This document shows, in pieces, positions 14,731 to 26,301 of a stretch of DNA of 64,000 bases. The position numbers were made by a program, and so were the translations under genes. The notes under the pieces were generated by a model that saw only the letters and a program-made list of their open reading frames with translations, was not told where the DNA came from and searched no databases. The first letter of the stretch is position 1. Each line of letters starts with the position of its first letter. Source of the DNA: Phaffia rhodozyma (Eukaryota > Basidiomycota > Tremellomycetes > Cystofilobasidiales > Mrakiaceae); contig JACGZH010000007.1 of NCBI GenBank assembly GCA_014706385.1, positions 937,501-1,001,500 on the forward strand. Direction: 5' to 3'.

Positions 14731-16979
14731 ATGGCTGTTCCCAATCCAGCAGCCGCAGGGCTTAATTTGAATGCCACCGCCGCGGCTTCTCTTGTCAATA
14801 TCACCGCTCAGGCGGATATGTCCAATGTCGACCATGATCAGCTCTTTACGTTCGTGTGTTTCTTCCTTATGATGATTTTTATCCGATATTGATTCATTTC
14901 GTGCTTTTTGTATACAGATGCTTGTCATGCTCGGTTGCTTTCTTGTCTCCGGATGAGCAGAGAGATCACATGAGGAGTGATTGGCATAGGTACAATATGA
15001 AGGTCCGTTCGTCTCCGTTTTATGGATGATTAAGCATACACCAACTGATAGCCTGTTTGATCTTCGACTTCTCATTGTACACCCCATGTTACGTTTCATC
15101 GACTTTCTGCACGATCTCACAAACTACAGAGACGCGTCGCAAACTTGCCTCCCGTTTCCGCCGCCTTGTTCAACCGAAAGGTCATTGAGCGACGAAACGA
15201 GAACGCTGTTACCGCCACCAAGAAGGGAGAGACCTGCCGACTCTGCATGTTCGTCTTTGCTGATCAATTTTGAGACAATTACCATTATTCGAATCGTGAA
15301 TTGACCTTTGTTTAACGACTCACAATTATGTGGGTACTCACAGGAAGTCGTTCGCTTCACAGGGAGCTTACCGCACGCACGTCGAATCCAAGAAGCATAG
15401 AGATGCCGAAGTGAAAGAGGCCACCCGATTGTTCCAGGCTTCTGTGCTTGCCTCGCAAGCCTCGACCGAAGCTGATCCATCCAACGAGTCCAACCTGCCT
15501 GAGCGAACTCCTACAGCTGAGGAGCTCGACACTGTCCCTTCCTACTCTGGTCCCTCAAACTCGTCAACCGCTCCTCGTGCTCCTCCGACGCTCTCTGCCG
15601 ACGTTGACGCCACTGAGGAAGAGATTAACGACACGATCGACAACAAGATTGCCTATGCTCGATTGAGACTTCTCCCAACATCCTGCTTGTTTTGCTCTCA
15701 TCCAAATGCGACCCAGGAGGCGGCTATCGAGCACATGAACATTGCTCATGGATTCTTCATTCCCGATCAAGAGTTCTTGGTTGACCAGGAGGGTCTCATG
15801 CTCTACCTAACGGAGAAGGTGGCAATCGGAAACGTCTGTTTGTACTGCAACGGAAAGGGTAAGGAGTACAAGAGTCTAGAGGCTGTCAGGAAACACATGA
15901 TTGATAAGAGCCACTGCAAGGTACGTCTGCAATATAGGATAGCTAGTCTCAAGAGCCATTGACTATTCGAGCTAACGGCCATGATGTGATGATTTGTCTG
16001 CTATAGCTTGCTTATGGAAACGAAATCGATCGAATGGAGCTATCGGATTACTACGATTTCTCGTCCTCGTATGGAGCTCTTCCGCCTCGACGACGACGAC
16101 GTAGAGTGCCTAAGGCTCTCAAGCCCGTCAATGAAGAGTGGGAAGACATGGAGACCGAGGAGACTGCTGACGACGAGGAAGATGGCTCAGATGTCGAGGT
16201 TGTTGAAGACGAGGAAGCCGATGACAGTGACTCATCTGATGAGAATGGATCGGACTACACGGACGCGACAGATGATGAAGCAGAGGCTGCTTACCGAGCC
16301 GGTGCTGGAGGTGTATCATTCGATCCGGAAACCTTTGAGTTGGTCCTTCCTACAGGTCGTCGAATCGGCCATCGGTCTCTTCAAAGGTATTACAACCAGC
16401 GACCGTCGTATGCTTCGTTGCATCCAGAAACGAGAGATCTTGTTCCAGTTGAGAGGCGTACGATCAAGGAGGCTACCGATCAGTCATTAATCCCTGCCAG
16501 AGGTGGTTTCGGAGACTATGGAGCTGGTGGTCAGGTCGTCAAAGCGAGAAATAAGGGAGAGGCAAAGAACGTCATGAAAAATCCGTTCCGAGGACAGCAG
16601 GCCAGGGAGAACTTCAAGATGAGGACCGGCTTCATGTACGTATCTGTATTCCTTTTTTCACTATGTATATAGCTGTAGATTGAAACATTCTGACGTGTAA
16701 CGGTGTTCGTTTGTTTTTGGTAGTCACAACTGTTCGTCCATACTTTCCTCTCTGGACCTTATGATGCACTTACTGATGTTCTGTGGTACTGATAACACAT
16801 ACGTCTTCATGTTTTGTTTTGTTTCTTCCGTTTCTTGCCCTGTCTTTCAACAGCGCAAAAACACTTCCGAGACCCTCTTCGTGAGTATTTTTCTTCTGCT
16901 GATCATGCTCAATCAGCTCACGATCATTTCACTGACGCTTCGCCTTGTATTGTTGTCTTCTCTGTCTCCAGTCCAGTAG
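14731..16979 (+). CDS. REI1: Rei1-type zinc-finger 60S ribosome biogenesis factor
   Basis: Cytoplasmic factor that helps release and recycle export factors (Arx1/Alb1 in yeast) from late pre-60S particles. Four C2H2 fingers are visible: CLSCSVAFLSPDEQRDHM, CRLCMKSFASQGAYRTHV, CLFCSHPNATQEAAIEHM and CLYCNGKGKEYKSLEAVR. Between fingers 2 and 3 is a Ser/Thr-rich acidic linker, and after finger 4 an RRRRRR stretch and a long Asp/Glu-rich segment typical of the family. The C-terminus is highly characteristic: two small introns give NSQKHFRDPLLQ then TAG at 16979, which fixes the gene end. The donors GTTCGT (about 15250 and 16732) are non-canonical at position 3 but recur in this window. The start is the first ATG of MAVPNPAAAG. 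Downstream, 16980-17411 contains pyrimidine-rich 3' sequence and the promoter of SEC1. Confidence 0.94.
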
Positions 16980-17411
16980 ATGTTTTGTTACCTCTGTGTT
17001 CACTCTCATCTTCCCATCCTCTTCTATCTTACTATCTTTACACTGGGTTCCTTTCTCATTGCACTTTCTCTCGTCTTTTCAACCACTTGTGCTTCATGTC
17101 ACCTCCTCTTTCTTCTTTTCTCTCTCGCTTGTTAGAGTTATCATGATGTCTGTAAACATGTTGTTTCGAACTATCTCGTCAGGCTTAAGATACAGGGGTC
17201 AAGCCAGCCAGTCAGATATGGTGACTAACGCCACGAAGTCGAATTACTGTCACTTCCTCACCTTGCCATCAATGCAGATACACCCAGCCGACATCTAAAC
17301 CTTCACTCTTCGCACCCATCCATCTTGTATACTCCCATCTCTAAGTTTTTCATATCCGGAAGAACCTTCTACTCTTAGTTACGGGATCTATAAACAGACT
17401 GTCCGTTTAGC

Positions 17412-20400
17412 ATGGCTCCTCTGAACCTGATCTCTCTCATAAAGCATCGCAAGTCTCTTTTTCCTCCTCTTCCTCCTCCATCTTCAGTATGGGCCTTTCC
17501 ATCCTAGGAGTTCTTGGAACTGACAGCTTTATACACTACTTTGACTGGCGACTTTTCTGTGTTTCTAACTTCTCTCTGACTCCACTACATACAGGTGTGT
17601 TGAACAAGATCGCGTCGGTTTGTCCTAATGCATGGAAGACCTTGATCGTGGATGATCACACGAAGAAGCTATTGGACGAGGTCGTCAGCCCTAATGACAT
17701 CCTCGCTTTGAATGTTACCGGTATGTCACATTAGACCATCATTTTGATACTCACTGTGTTCATCCAGAGAGGAGATAGACCGGAAAGCATCAATCAGAGA
17801 TGCCCTCGAAAGTGCGCTGAAGATGCAGGCGATCAGGAGATCTGAGAAAAGATGACAATGCTTTGAGGAACACTATCAATCTGCTTGTCAGTCGTGGCTG
17901 ATGATACGTTCCTTCTCTTGATCGATTGTATTGAAACCAGTCATTGACAATCTCCAAGCACCCCGTCCATGTGAAGCATCACTACCTGCGATCTACTTGC
18001 TCACCCCAACCACCCAGAACGCTCAGCGCGTCGTAGCTGATTTTGCCAAGAACAGACGAGGTTATAAAGAGGCACATGTCATCTTTATTGATGTAGCACC
18101 GGATGAGCTGGTCCAGATGCTGGCAGCAGGCGTTCCTCCAGATGTACTCAAGTCGGTTGAAGAGGTCTATCTGAATCTCTGGCGTTCGTCTGTTCTTCCT
18201 TTTTACCTTGTCTAACAAGGCTCCAACAAAGGTCTCTTCTGTTCTAACCCATCCATTCTCATTCTTCATGGCTTTCCCCTTTATGACTGTGACGCCTAAA
18301 GCTGTGGAAGCACAGGTCTTCTCCACTCAGACACCCTGGTCGTTCTATAGTCTTTATGGAAACCCGGGTTCAGCAATCAACAACGAGATGTCCATGGACG
18401 CGTTTGAAGATGACTTGTCGATCATGAGCCGAACTGTTGGTTCCCAATCTTTCTTCTTCAGACCTTAGTAACGTGGGCGAGCGTAGACACGTTTTTCTGA
18501 CATATATCCCATCGAATTAGATCATCAATGTTCTCTCTCTTCTGGAAGAAGACCCCCAAATTCGATATGCTCCTTCGCCTGCTGTCGGACCGTTGAGCGT
18601 TCAAGGAAGCATGTCTAATTTGACAACGGCGATGGCGTCTTCATCTCTTAGGGCGAATGCGTCCGGAAATGGAGAGCGTTGGAAATCGGCACTAGCATCA
18701 AGGTCGTCCATCTCGAGGGGAGGTACTGGATCAGGTGGATTAGGAGATGGGGGGGGAGGTGTGGCAAAGAAGTTGGCAGAAATGGTCGAGAAGGAACTAC
18801 AGGGGTTCAAAGCGGAAAACGAAGGATTCCCTGTATGTTCTCTTTCTTGTTATCCTTCCAGCTCTTTCAATACAATGGTAGGACCGTCAATGTTAAGCTC
18901 AGTCGCTAACCTCATGGCTTCCTTGTATTGAGTAGAAGAAAACTGAGCCGCCCCGACCTCAGGGCTGTCTGTTCATCGCTGATCGATCGATAGATCCTGT
19001 CGCGCCTTTCCTACATGAGTTCACCTACCAGGCTATGGTGAACGACCTACTCGAGGTTGAAGATGGTAAAATCCATCGGTCCGTCATATGTTCCTTCTTT
19101 ACTGTGCAATCTATACAATCGGATAATGTCCTCAAAAATATCTCATATTCTCGCGCGTTGGTCTGGTTCTTCTTAGATATGATTTTCAGACCTCTATCGG
19201 CCATTCAGAAACTCGAGACGCCGTGCTTAGCGAGCAAGATACTGTTTGGGTCGATGTCCGACATCTTCACATGAAAGACGCGATTGATAAACTCATGCGA
19301 GACTTTAACGCGTTTGTTAGAGAGCATGGTGGATTTAGTGCTAAGCAGGGGGCTGTCAGCCTGAATGATATGAAGGACATGTTGGCTAGCTTACCACAGT
19401 ATACCGACTTGAGAGAGAAGGTTTGTCTTGCTTGCTTCCCTCAAAATCGCGAGAAAGACGCTGACTTGTACTAAGGTTTTCTTTTTTTGGGGAGGCAGTA
19501 TTCGCTTCACCTGAGTATGGCCCAGACCTCGATGGATCTATTTGAGAAAAAACGACTTTCGGATACTGGAATGGTTGAACAGGTTTGTGTTCTTCGCCCT
19601 TTAGCTCTTCATGAGACAATTAGATCGAAGCGTAATGTTTACTCTTCAAGCGGTGATCAAATCTGAACTGACTCTCTTTGTTGTGCGAATATCTTGTGGG
19701 AGGACAGAACTGTGCGACTGGGACTACGCCAGAAGGGAAAATGCCGAAGTCTCTTGTGGATGATATGGTACCGCTCTTGGGGCAGCATGAAAGCGTGGTT
19801 TCGTGAGTAGACTTCTCAATGATCCACATGGGTGGATGAATCAGGTTGTTCTTCATTGTCACGAACGCGTTGCATCGTATCTGTCTGACTTTTTCCGTCG
19901 TCCGTCATTTCCACAATTGAACGAATTATCTCCGAACAGACGATTGGATAAAGTTCGAATCATCGCTCTATATATACTATTCAAAGATGGAGTCCCGGAT
20001 GAAGATCGACGGAGATTGTTTCAGCATGCCAAGCTGTCTTTGACCGAACAGGATGCTATCAACAATCTGGTCAACTTAGGACGGCGTGTTGTCAAGGTAA
20101 GGACACACCTTCCGTAACTTCTCTGGTGATGACACGCGACTGATGCCAGAAAAAAATCATATATGACACGGCATACAATATTTTCTCGGCTTCTCTGTTC
20201 CGAATAGAACCCAAATGATCGAGATAGCAAAAAAAGACTCAAACAGAGACCGACGAACGCCGAGGATGAATATGAACTGTCAAGATACCAGCCGGCTGTG
20301 AAAATCATGTTAGAGGTCTGTATTGGTTTTCATCTTGAGGCTGCACTTGTGTATCAATATTGTTCTTTCAAGTTCACCAACTATAACCGTATCTATCAAT

Positions 20401-21264
20401 TTCAACAACAATCGATTCAACAGGACCATATCGCCAATAAGTTAGATGCCAGAGAGTTTCCTTACGTAAAAGATGCGCCTGTCGAAGTAGTGGCCCGGTC
20501 GACTTCGGTACCATCGATCGCGCCCAGTTCTGGATCACTTCGTTCTCAGCGCCCTAACTGGCATCGAGCAGGAGCATCTGGAGCATCAAATACAAAGGAT
20601 ACGGTAAAGCAGCGGCTGATCCTGTTCGTCGCTGGAGGAATCACCTACTCTGAGATGAGGAGTGCGTATCAAGTTGGAGCTGCCTTAGGGAGAGAGGTCA
20701 TCATCGGTTCGTATCCATCGATTTCATGTATCTTCTTGAACGTGTCCAACTTTGCTGAGAATTGAACTGAACATCTTCATGGTTGTGTGTTTCTCCTATG
20801 AATTGACAGGATCAACACACATCATCACTCCTGAAGCGTTCATCCGAGACCTGAAGGCAGTTGGCCGCTCTGGTGTCGGTGCAAACCCCCCGAATATACA
20901 TCCACTTCATCCTTCCTTCCCCCTCGCTTCGGTACAACCACCACACACCTTAGGACAACGATACCAGTTGACGCTTGACAGACGGCACTGGACGACATTC
21001 GTTCCTCCTCCTCTACCACCCCCGCCGCCGCCAGTGGCAGCAGCTTCGGTATCTGGGTCTAGGCACAGTGGTGGGCCAGGTAGTCTTGGCAGCTCTCGCT
21101 TGTCCGGATCGAGTGGAATTCCACAGGGATCCTACACGGAGGACTCTCAATCCGGAGCGAACTACAACAAGGATCTTGGAAAGAAGGATAAGAAGGACAA
21201 GAAGGAAAAGACAAAGGACGAGGAAAAAGACAAGAAAAAGAAGAAGGGATTTTTGAGGTTCTGA
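17412..21264 (+). CDS. SEC1: Sec1/Munc18-family protein for exocytosis
   Basis: SM protein that binds assembled SNARE complexes at the plasma membrane and promotes vesicle fusion. Ordered matches: [79 protein letters not shown] (domain 2-3 signature), [32 protein letters not shown] and [18 protein letters not shown] near the end. The [11 protein letters not shown] block distinguishes SM proteins from other folds. The [10 protein letters not shown] block favours the Sec1/Munc18 group over Vps33, Vps45 or Sly1. The C-terminus adds a Pro/Ser-rich segment and a lysine-rich tail ending [11 protein letters not shown] Gly/Ser-rich insertion ([19 protein letters not shown]) lies in domain 2. Exon 1 ([15 protein letters not shown]) is joined through a GTATGG donor near 17488. 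Converges with the cysteine synthase-like gene. Confidence 0.93.
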
Positions 21265-21990
21265 TCATGGATCTAAAATTATATTCTATTCGGTTTTCTC
21301 TCTTTCTCTTTCTCCTTGACCTTGTAAGCTTGTTATGTTCTTCTTTGCTTCCTTGTCTTCTTGCTTCGTGAATCTGCACGTTCTCTTCATGTATTTCGTT
21401 GTTAGTTGCAAAATCATTCGATCCTATTTTTCCCTTACAATACCCTTACCAAGTTTCTTATCCCTTACATTCCACTAGTCTAGAAAACCCTATACATATG
21501 GATCAATCTTGCTACCTATCAGGACCACCCTCATGTCTTGTAAACTCAACCACCCATATAAGACCTTCTTACTTCTGTTCTTCGATGGTCATTTTTCCCT
21601 CACTCACACAAACTACCCAAACCTTATTCGTCTTTGAAGCCAAGTGATAATCATGGATATCAGCGAGCAAGAAGGACATAAAGCGTGAACAGGCAATCAT
21701 CCATAGAGGATGGAAGAAATGTCGGAAGAAATTGGAATCTCGTGTGCTGTTAGATATTCATCTGACCAGAACTGTTATGCGAGAGAAAGCGGTTCAGTCA
21801 CATGTGCAAGAGACAAAAACATGAAAGGCCGACACTAGACTCACCTTGGAGCTAAAAAAGCAAAAGAATATGCCGGAAGGCATAAACAAAACGGGGAAAG
21901 TGGGTTGTTGATCAGGCTTTTGCGGTCTGCGAAAACAATCTCGGAGGTGCATGAAGAATAAACGGAAGAATCAGGACGGGAGATGACGAA
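21265..21990. other. Convergent intergenic region, no gene seen
   Basis: About 725 bp between the SEC1 stop and the cysteine synthase-like stop. The left part is pyrimidine-rich on the plus strand and the right part is purine-rich, as expected for the 3' ends of two convergent transcripts. No repeat, tRNA or conserved ORF was found. Confidence 0.5.
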
Positions 21991-24249
21991 CTAGTGTCTG
22001 TTTCCGGAATCGCACAGGATAGTAACGATCCGCCCCCCGGGTGGTACCAGTCCATCTCTGACGGCTCTTACACAAGCAACTAGGTTACAGGCGGAGGAGG
22101 AGCCAAGGAAGAGTCCATCCTGCAGGACAAGGTGCCTCGACATAGCGACGGCCTCTGCGTCCGTCACTCTGGAGTACGAATGTTTTGTTGGTAGAGGAGG
22201 GGTTATATAAGATATACGAGTAAGGATCCAGTCTAATTCAAAAAGGAAATAAAGCCAGAAAAGATATCGTGTGGGGAAGAACCAACCTGTAGGCTTCGTC
22301 AACAAGATCCTGGCCAAGCTCAAAATTGTGAGTGATCTGAGAAAGACCGGTTATGGTGATTAGTGAACTGTCTGGAGAAAGAAAGATATAGAGAGGAGCG
22401 ACTCAGGTTTCCCTGATACGCACTCGATTGATTCCGATTCCTTCGACAACTGTGTCCACCTGATGCCTCCTCTTCGTTCCCTCACTTTCCTTCGAATCAT
22501 ACATCACTCCGTATTTGACCTATTCGAAATCATCAGACGTTTTTTCGAATGAGCCTAGTCAGTTCAGAACAAGGCCCCTTCAGTAGATGACGATGAGACG
22601 CATCCTAACCTTATTGAACAAACCAGAACCAACAGGATCAGCCAAAACAACCTTAACTTGTTTCCTGCTCGGTTCTGATCCAACATGTTTGAGCTTATCC
22701 ACAATGCTCCCTTTCTCTTCTTCTTCTTCTTCTTCTTCTTCAAGCTTTCCTTCGTCGGCGTACATTCTCTTTGTGATCGTTCCGGAGACTTCCTTCAAGA
22801 ATCGCCCGCAGCCGGATAGAGTTCCTCCAGTTCCCGCGCCAGAGACAAAGACATCGATACTGGCATTCGTCTGACGCCAAATCTCAGGTCCAGTAGTAGT
22901 ATAGTGAGCATGATGATTCGAAGGGTTCTCGAATTGATCAGCGAAGCTAATTCACACGAGATAAAGTTAGATTATACAAAACCATTATGGTATATTCAGT
23001 AAGACCAACAGATAGGAGGTTCATGATAAATAGAAGACCGGACTCACAATCCTCTACGACCAACGCCCTTCTTCCAACCGCCATCAATGCTTTCACTTTG
23101 ATCGCTGACGACCAGGTCTACTTTCCCACTGTCTTGATTTCCTAATCCTAGACCCTGGTCATCTCCCTGTTCTCGTCGATTGGCAAGAAGATCGTCCCGA
23201 ACCCCAGGTAGGGAAGTGATCACCGTCTTCCCAAATTCAAGTGCACGTTTTCTGGCCAGATTAACGAATTGAGTCTGATCCACGATCGACGCTGGAAAGA
23301 TATGGTTGATAAAGTAATATATGGAAAGAAAGATCATGTTGAGCACGATGAACGCAACTTTCCTACGATTTCATGACCAACCAACCTGGTCGGACGCGCT
23401 CAACGATAGCGCCGAGTGCTTTCAAAACTCTGGTTTGGACTCAGTATCAGATTGCTCTTGAATGGAGAAAAAAAAGAATATCTGATAGACTCACAATACT
23501 TTCTCGATTGCCACATCATCCGGCATGATGATCTGACTCTCGTATCCTCTGTAGGATTGGATAGATGTTAGTCAGACTGATTGAGCAATAGGAAAAGACT
23601 GGGACAGAAACAACACAAACTTTGCCCGTGCGATCGTTGCGATTGAAATACCCGTCGATCCGACTGTTCCTTCAAAGATCCGAGAGTTGGTATGAGGGTG
23701 TAGAAGTCCTTGAGCTTCAGCATCCTCGATAACTGCGAGAGGTTCAGAATCCCAAAATGACTGTCAGTATGTGAGGATCAGAGTCAATGAAGAGAAGCTT
23801 GTTCTACCTACTTTGTAAGGCAACCCGGTCCTTTGGAGAACCTCCAGGATTCAGGTACTATAGATCATAAGAAAAATAAGAATCATGACGAGTGCACCAA
23901 TCTCTGCATAAAAATCGAGGGCTTGACATACCTCAGCCTTTCCCAGGATATCTACTCCTAACGCGTCGCTCAAACTGGCGATCCGCACCAAAGGCGTATT
24001 CCCAATCAGCCCAGCAACCCCATCTACAATCTCATCCGCTCTAAGCTCTATAGGTCGTGGCGGGACTTTTGAGGTAGCTTTTTTAGTTCTTCTTTGCTGA
24101 AAAAAGAGGGCAAGTGTAGTAGAAGAGAGAGAGATAGTGAAGCCCAGGAAGAGCCCAATATAAAGTTGCCGGGATATCTTCCAAGATGATGGAGGGGAGA
24201 GGTGGAACGGGAATTGAGGAAGCATGCCTAAGATAGTGCTTGTGGACAT
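21991..24249 (-). CDS. Membrane-anchored cysteine synthase-like PLP protein (Mcy1/cysteine synthase 2 group)
   Basis: Fold-type II pyridoxal-phosphate protein related to O-acetylserine sulfhydrylase and cystathionine beta-synthase. The N-terminus carries a likely transmembrane anchor, [20 protein letters not shown], as in yeast Mcy1, which is on the mitochondrial outer membrane. Catalytic-domain motifs in order: [20 protein letters not shown], the PLP lysine loop [15 protein letters not shown], the phosphate loop [18 protein letters not shown], and the second glycine loop [14 protein letters not shown]. Two low-complexity insertions are odd: a Gly/Asp-rich one ([17 protein letters not shown]) and a poly-Glu one ([16 protein letters not shown]) from a CTT microsatellite. 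The product ends ILCDSGNRH at a TAG, just short of the RxxSKF-like end usual in relatives. At least eight introns. Divergent from MRM2 over 254 bp. Enzyme activity is not certain. Confidence 0.88.
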
Positions 24250-24503
24250 GTTTGGTCAAATCCTCTCGTCCTCCCTCTAATTGTTGGATTGAGAGAGCGA
24301 AGGGATGATGGATGTGTACTGCCGAGTGGTTGAGAGTCGTATGCGGATCGGGTCAACAGGCGTTTCCCAGGCTCTCCTCTTTACCCTCTTGTTGTCGTTC
24401 GACACCGACCTTGAACCTAACACCGAAGAACCTCATTTGTTGACTCATTTCGCTTGGTTCCGTTGTAGATATATTCCGTATCGTATCAAGAATTCATAAT
24501 AGA

Positions 24504-25987
24504 ATGTTATCGTTTCCCCCCCGTACTCTTGCTCGGGAAGTGTCTGTCGACCGTTTGTCGAACGTCATCCAGCCGGCTTGCCGCTTGGTTTCCAGCAAGT
24601 CGACTACACTCTGGCTTGCCAAGTGAGCTTCTCTGATACGGCTTCATCAACCGCTCTGTACAGGGTCAACTCACCATGGATCTGATATTACATGTAGGCA
24701 GAAAAACGATCACTTCGTCTTGAATAAGGGAGCGTTCCGAGCCCGGTCGGCTTTCAAGCTTCAGGAAATGGGCAAAAAGTACAACTTGTTTAAAGACTCT
24801 GTGAGGACCATTGTTGATCTTGGTAAGTGTGACTCAACTTGCACAATACGTTATGATTGTGGTCTCACTGAAATGATCGTTCGTTCCCGGCTGCTTCAAA
24901 TATCTAAATATACAGGCGCATCCCCTGGAGGAGTGAGTTTCAACGTTTGTTCAGAACGACGGATTCGTCTTGCGATAACTGATCCAAGACCATTGCCCGT
25001 CTTCTAATTACTTGCTACCTTTCAACCCCTTATTCAGTGGTGTCAAGTAACTTTGCAGTCCAAGAAGTCCAATTTGAAAACTATCGTAGCTGTCGACCTC
25101 CTCCCGTTCTCTCCTCTTCCAAATGTCCATTTCATACAGGGTGATTTTCTCGATCCAAAAATCCAACTTCGAATTCGGGAATATCTCCACGAGAATGCGA
25201 CCAACGGAAATGGACACAACAAGGCGGATCTTGTGCTGAGTGATATGGCAGGAGACTTGAGTGGAAACAGATTCAAGGATGAGGAAGCAGGAATGGATAT
25301 TTGCCAGGCTGTTTGGGAGTTTTGTAAGACTGGGCTGAGACTCGGACATGTGAGTTTTTGTTCTACCTCTTACGAGTCAACATTTTGAAGCCTTCCATCT
25401 GATTGTGTATGTGGTTTCTCCGGGTCAGGTATTTGCGGATGGCGTTCGTCGGCCAGGAGGAACTTTAGTGTGCGCACTTCAAGCAACTCTTCGTGCTCCC
25501 CATTATGTTTGAGTCTGTAACATGTGTCGTACCTGTCTAATTCCATACAGAATAAAGCATTTCACCTATCCAAGGCTTCAAGAGTTCAAACGGACCTTTC
25601 TAGACAGATCATTTGACAGTGTGACTTTGTTCAAACCGGAAGCCTCGAGGTCTGGTAAGCAAGTAGTTGCTCTAATGTCAAGCTTTCAGGGCACTTAGAA
25701 CTAATTCGTGTTTGTCTTGATCGATTAGAATCTGGCGAGGCATATTGGGTGTTCGTTCATGTAGACAAAAGCCGCTTTCTCTTGATTCTTTCGACTAACA
25801 GTGTGTTATTAATCTTCTTCTATCTTTCTCAGCTGCAAAGGTTACAAAGGTGATATGGTAGGAGAATTAATCGCTGTAAGTATTGATCAGCAATTATTGC
25901 TCTTCTGTTAAAATGTATGTTGACGAGCCAATCCTTGTTAATTTGACACCTCAGCCTCCTCAAAAGGAACAGCAATGGGAATACTGA
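24504..25987 (+). CDS. MRM2: Mitochondrial 2'-O-ribose rRNA methyltransferase (FtsJ/RrmJ family)
   Basis: SAM-dependent enzyme that 2'-O-methylates a uridine in large-subunit mitochondrial rRNA. The N-terminus MLSFPPRTLAREVSVDRLSN is basic and Ser-rich, fitting a mitochondrial presequence. FtsJ motifs follow: GAFRARSAFKLQEM (first catalytic Lys), the SAM loop VDLGASPGGWCQV, VDLLPF, the Asp in LVLSDMAGDLSG, the second Lys in LVIKHFTYPRL and the Glu in SGEAYWVCKGYKG, which completes the K-D-K-E tetrad. The last exon adds PPQKEQQWEY and stops at 25987. The mitochondrial presequence and overall size separate it from the larger nucleolar Spb1 and the tRNA enzyme Trm7. Exon junctions were checked by phase, for example GGW across 24931/25038. 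Confidence 0.9.
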
Positions 25988-26301
25988 GAGCTTCGACTTC
26001 AGGATTTGCCAACACTCTGAAGTCTGATATCTGCTCGAAGAGCAGATCAGATCACGTGGGGACGAGGGTGATGATGACGATAATGGTGAACTCAAGAGGT
26101 CACAAAGTAGATGGCTACAAAGACATCATCGCCGGATACTAGATTGATCGAAAGAGTTTCATCTCTATACGTATATATTAGTCGGAAGAGTATGATGTAT
26201 GTACTGTTAGTATTCATCATGATGTGTGAATACCTTTTCAACATCGGAAGTGTGAGCAGATAAGGGAAAGGAACCGATCGCCCGTTGGTTACCATCTCTC
26301 G

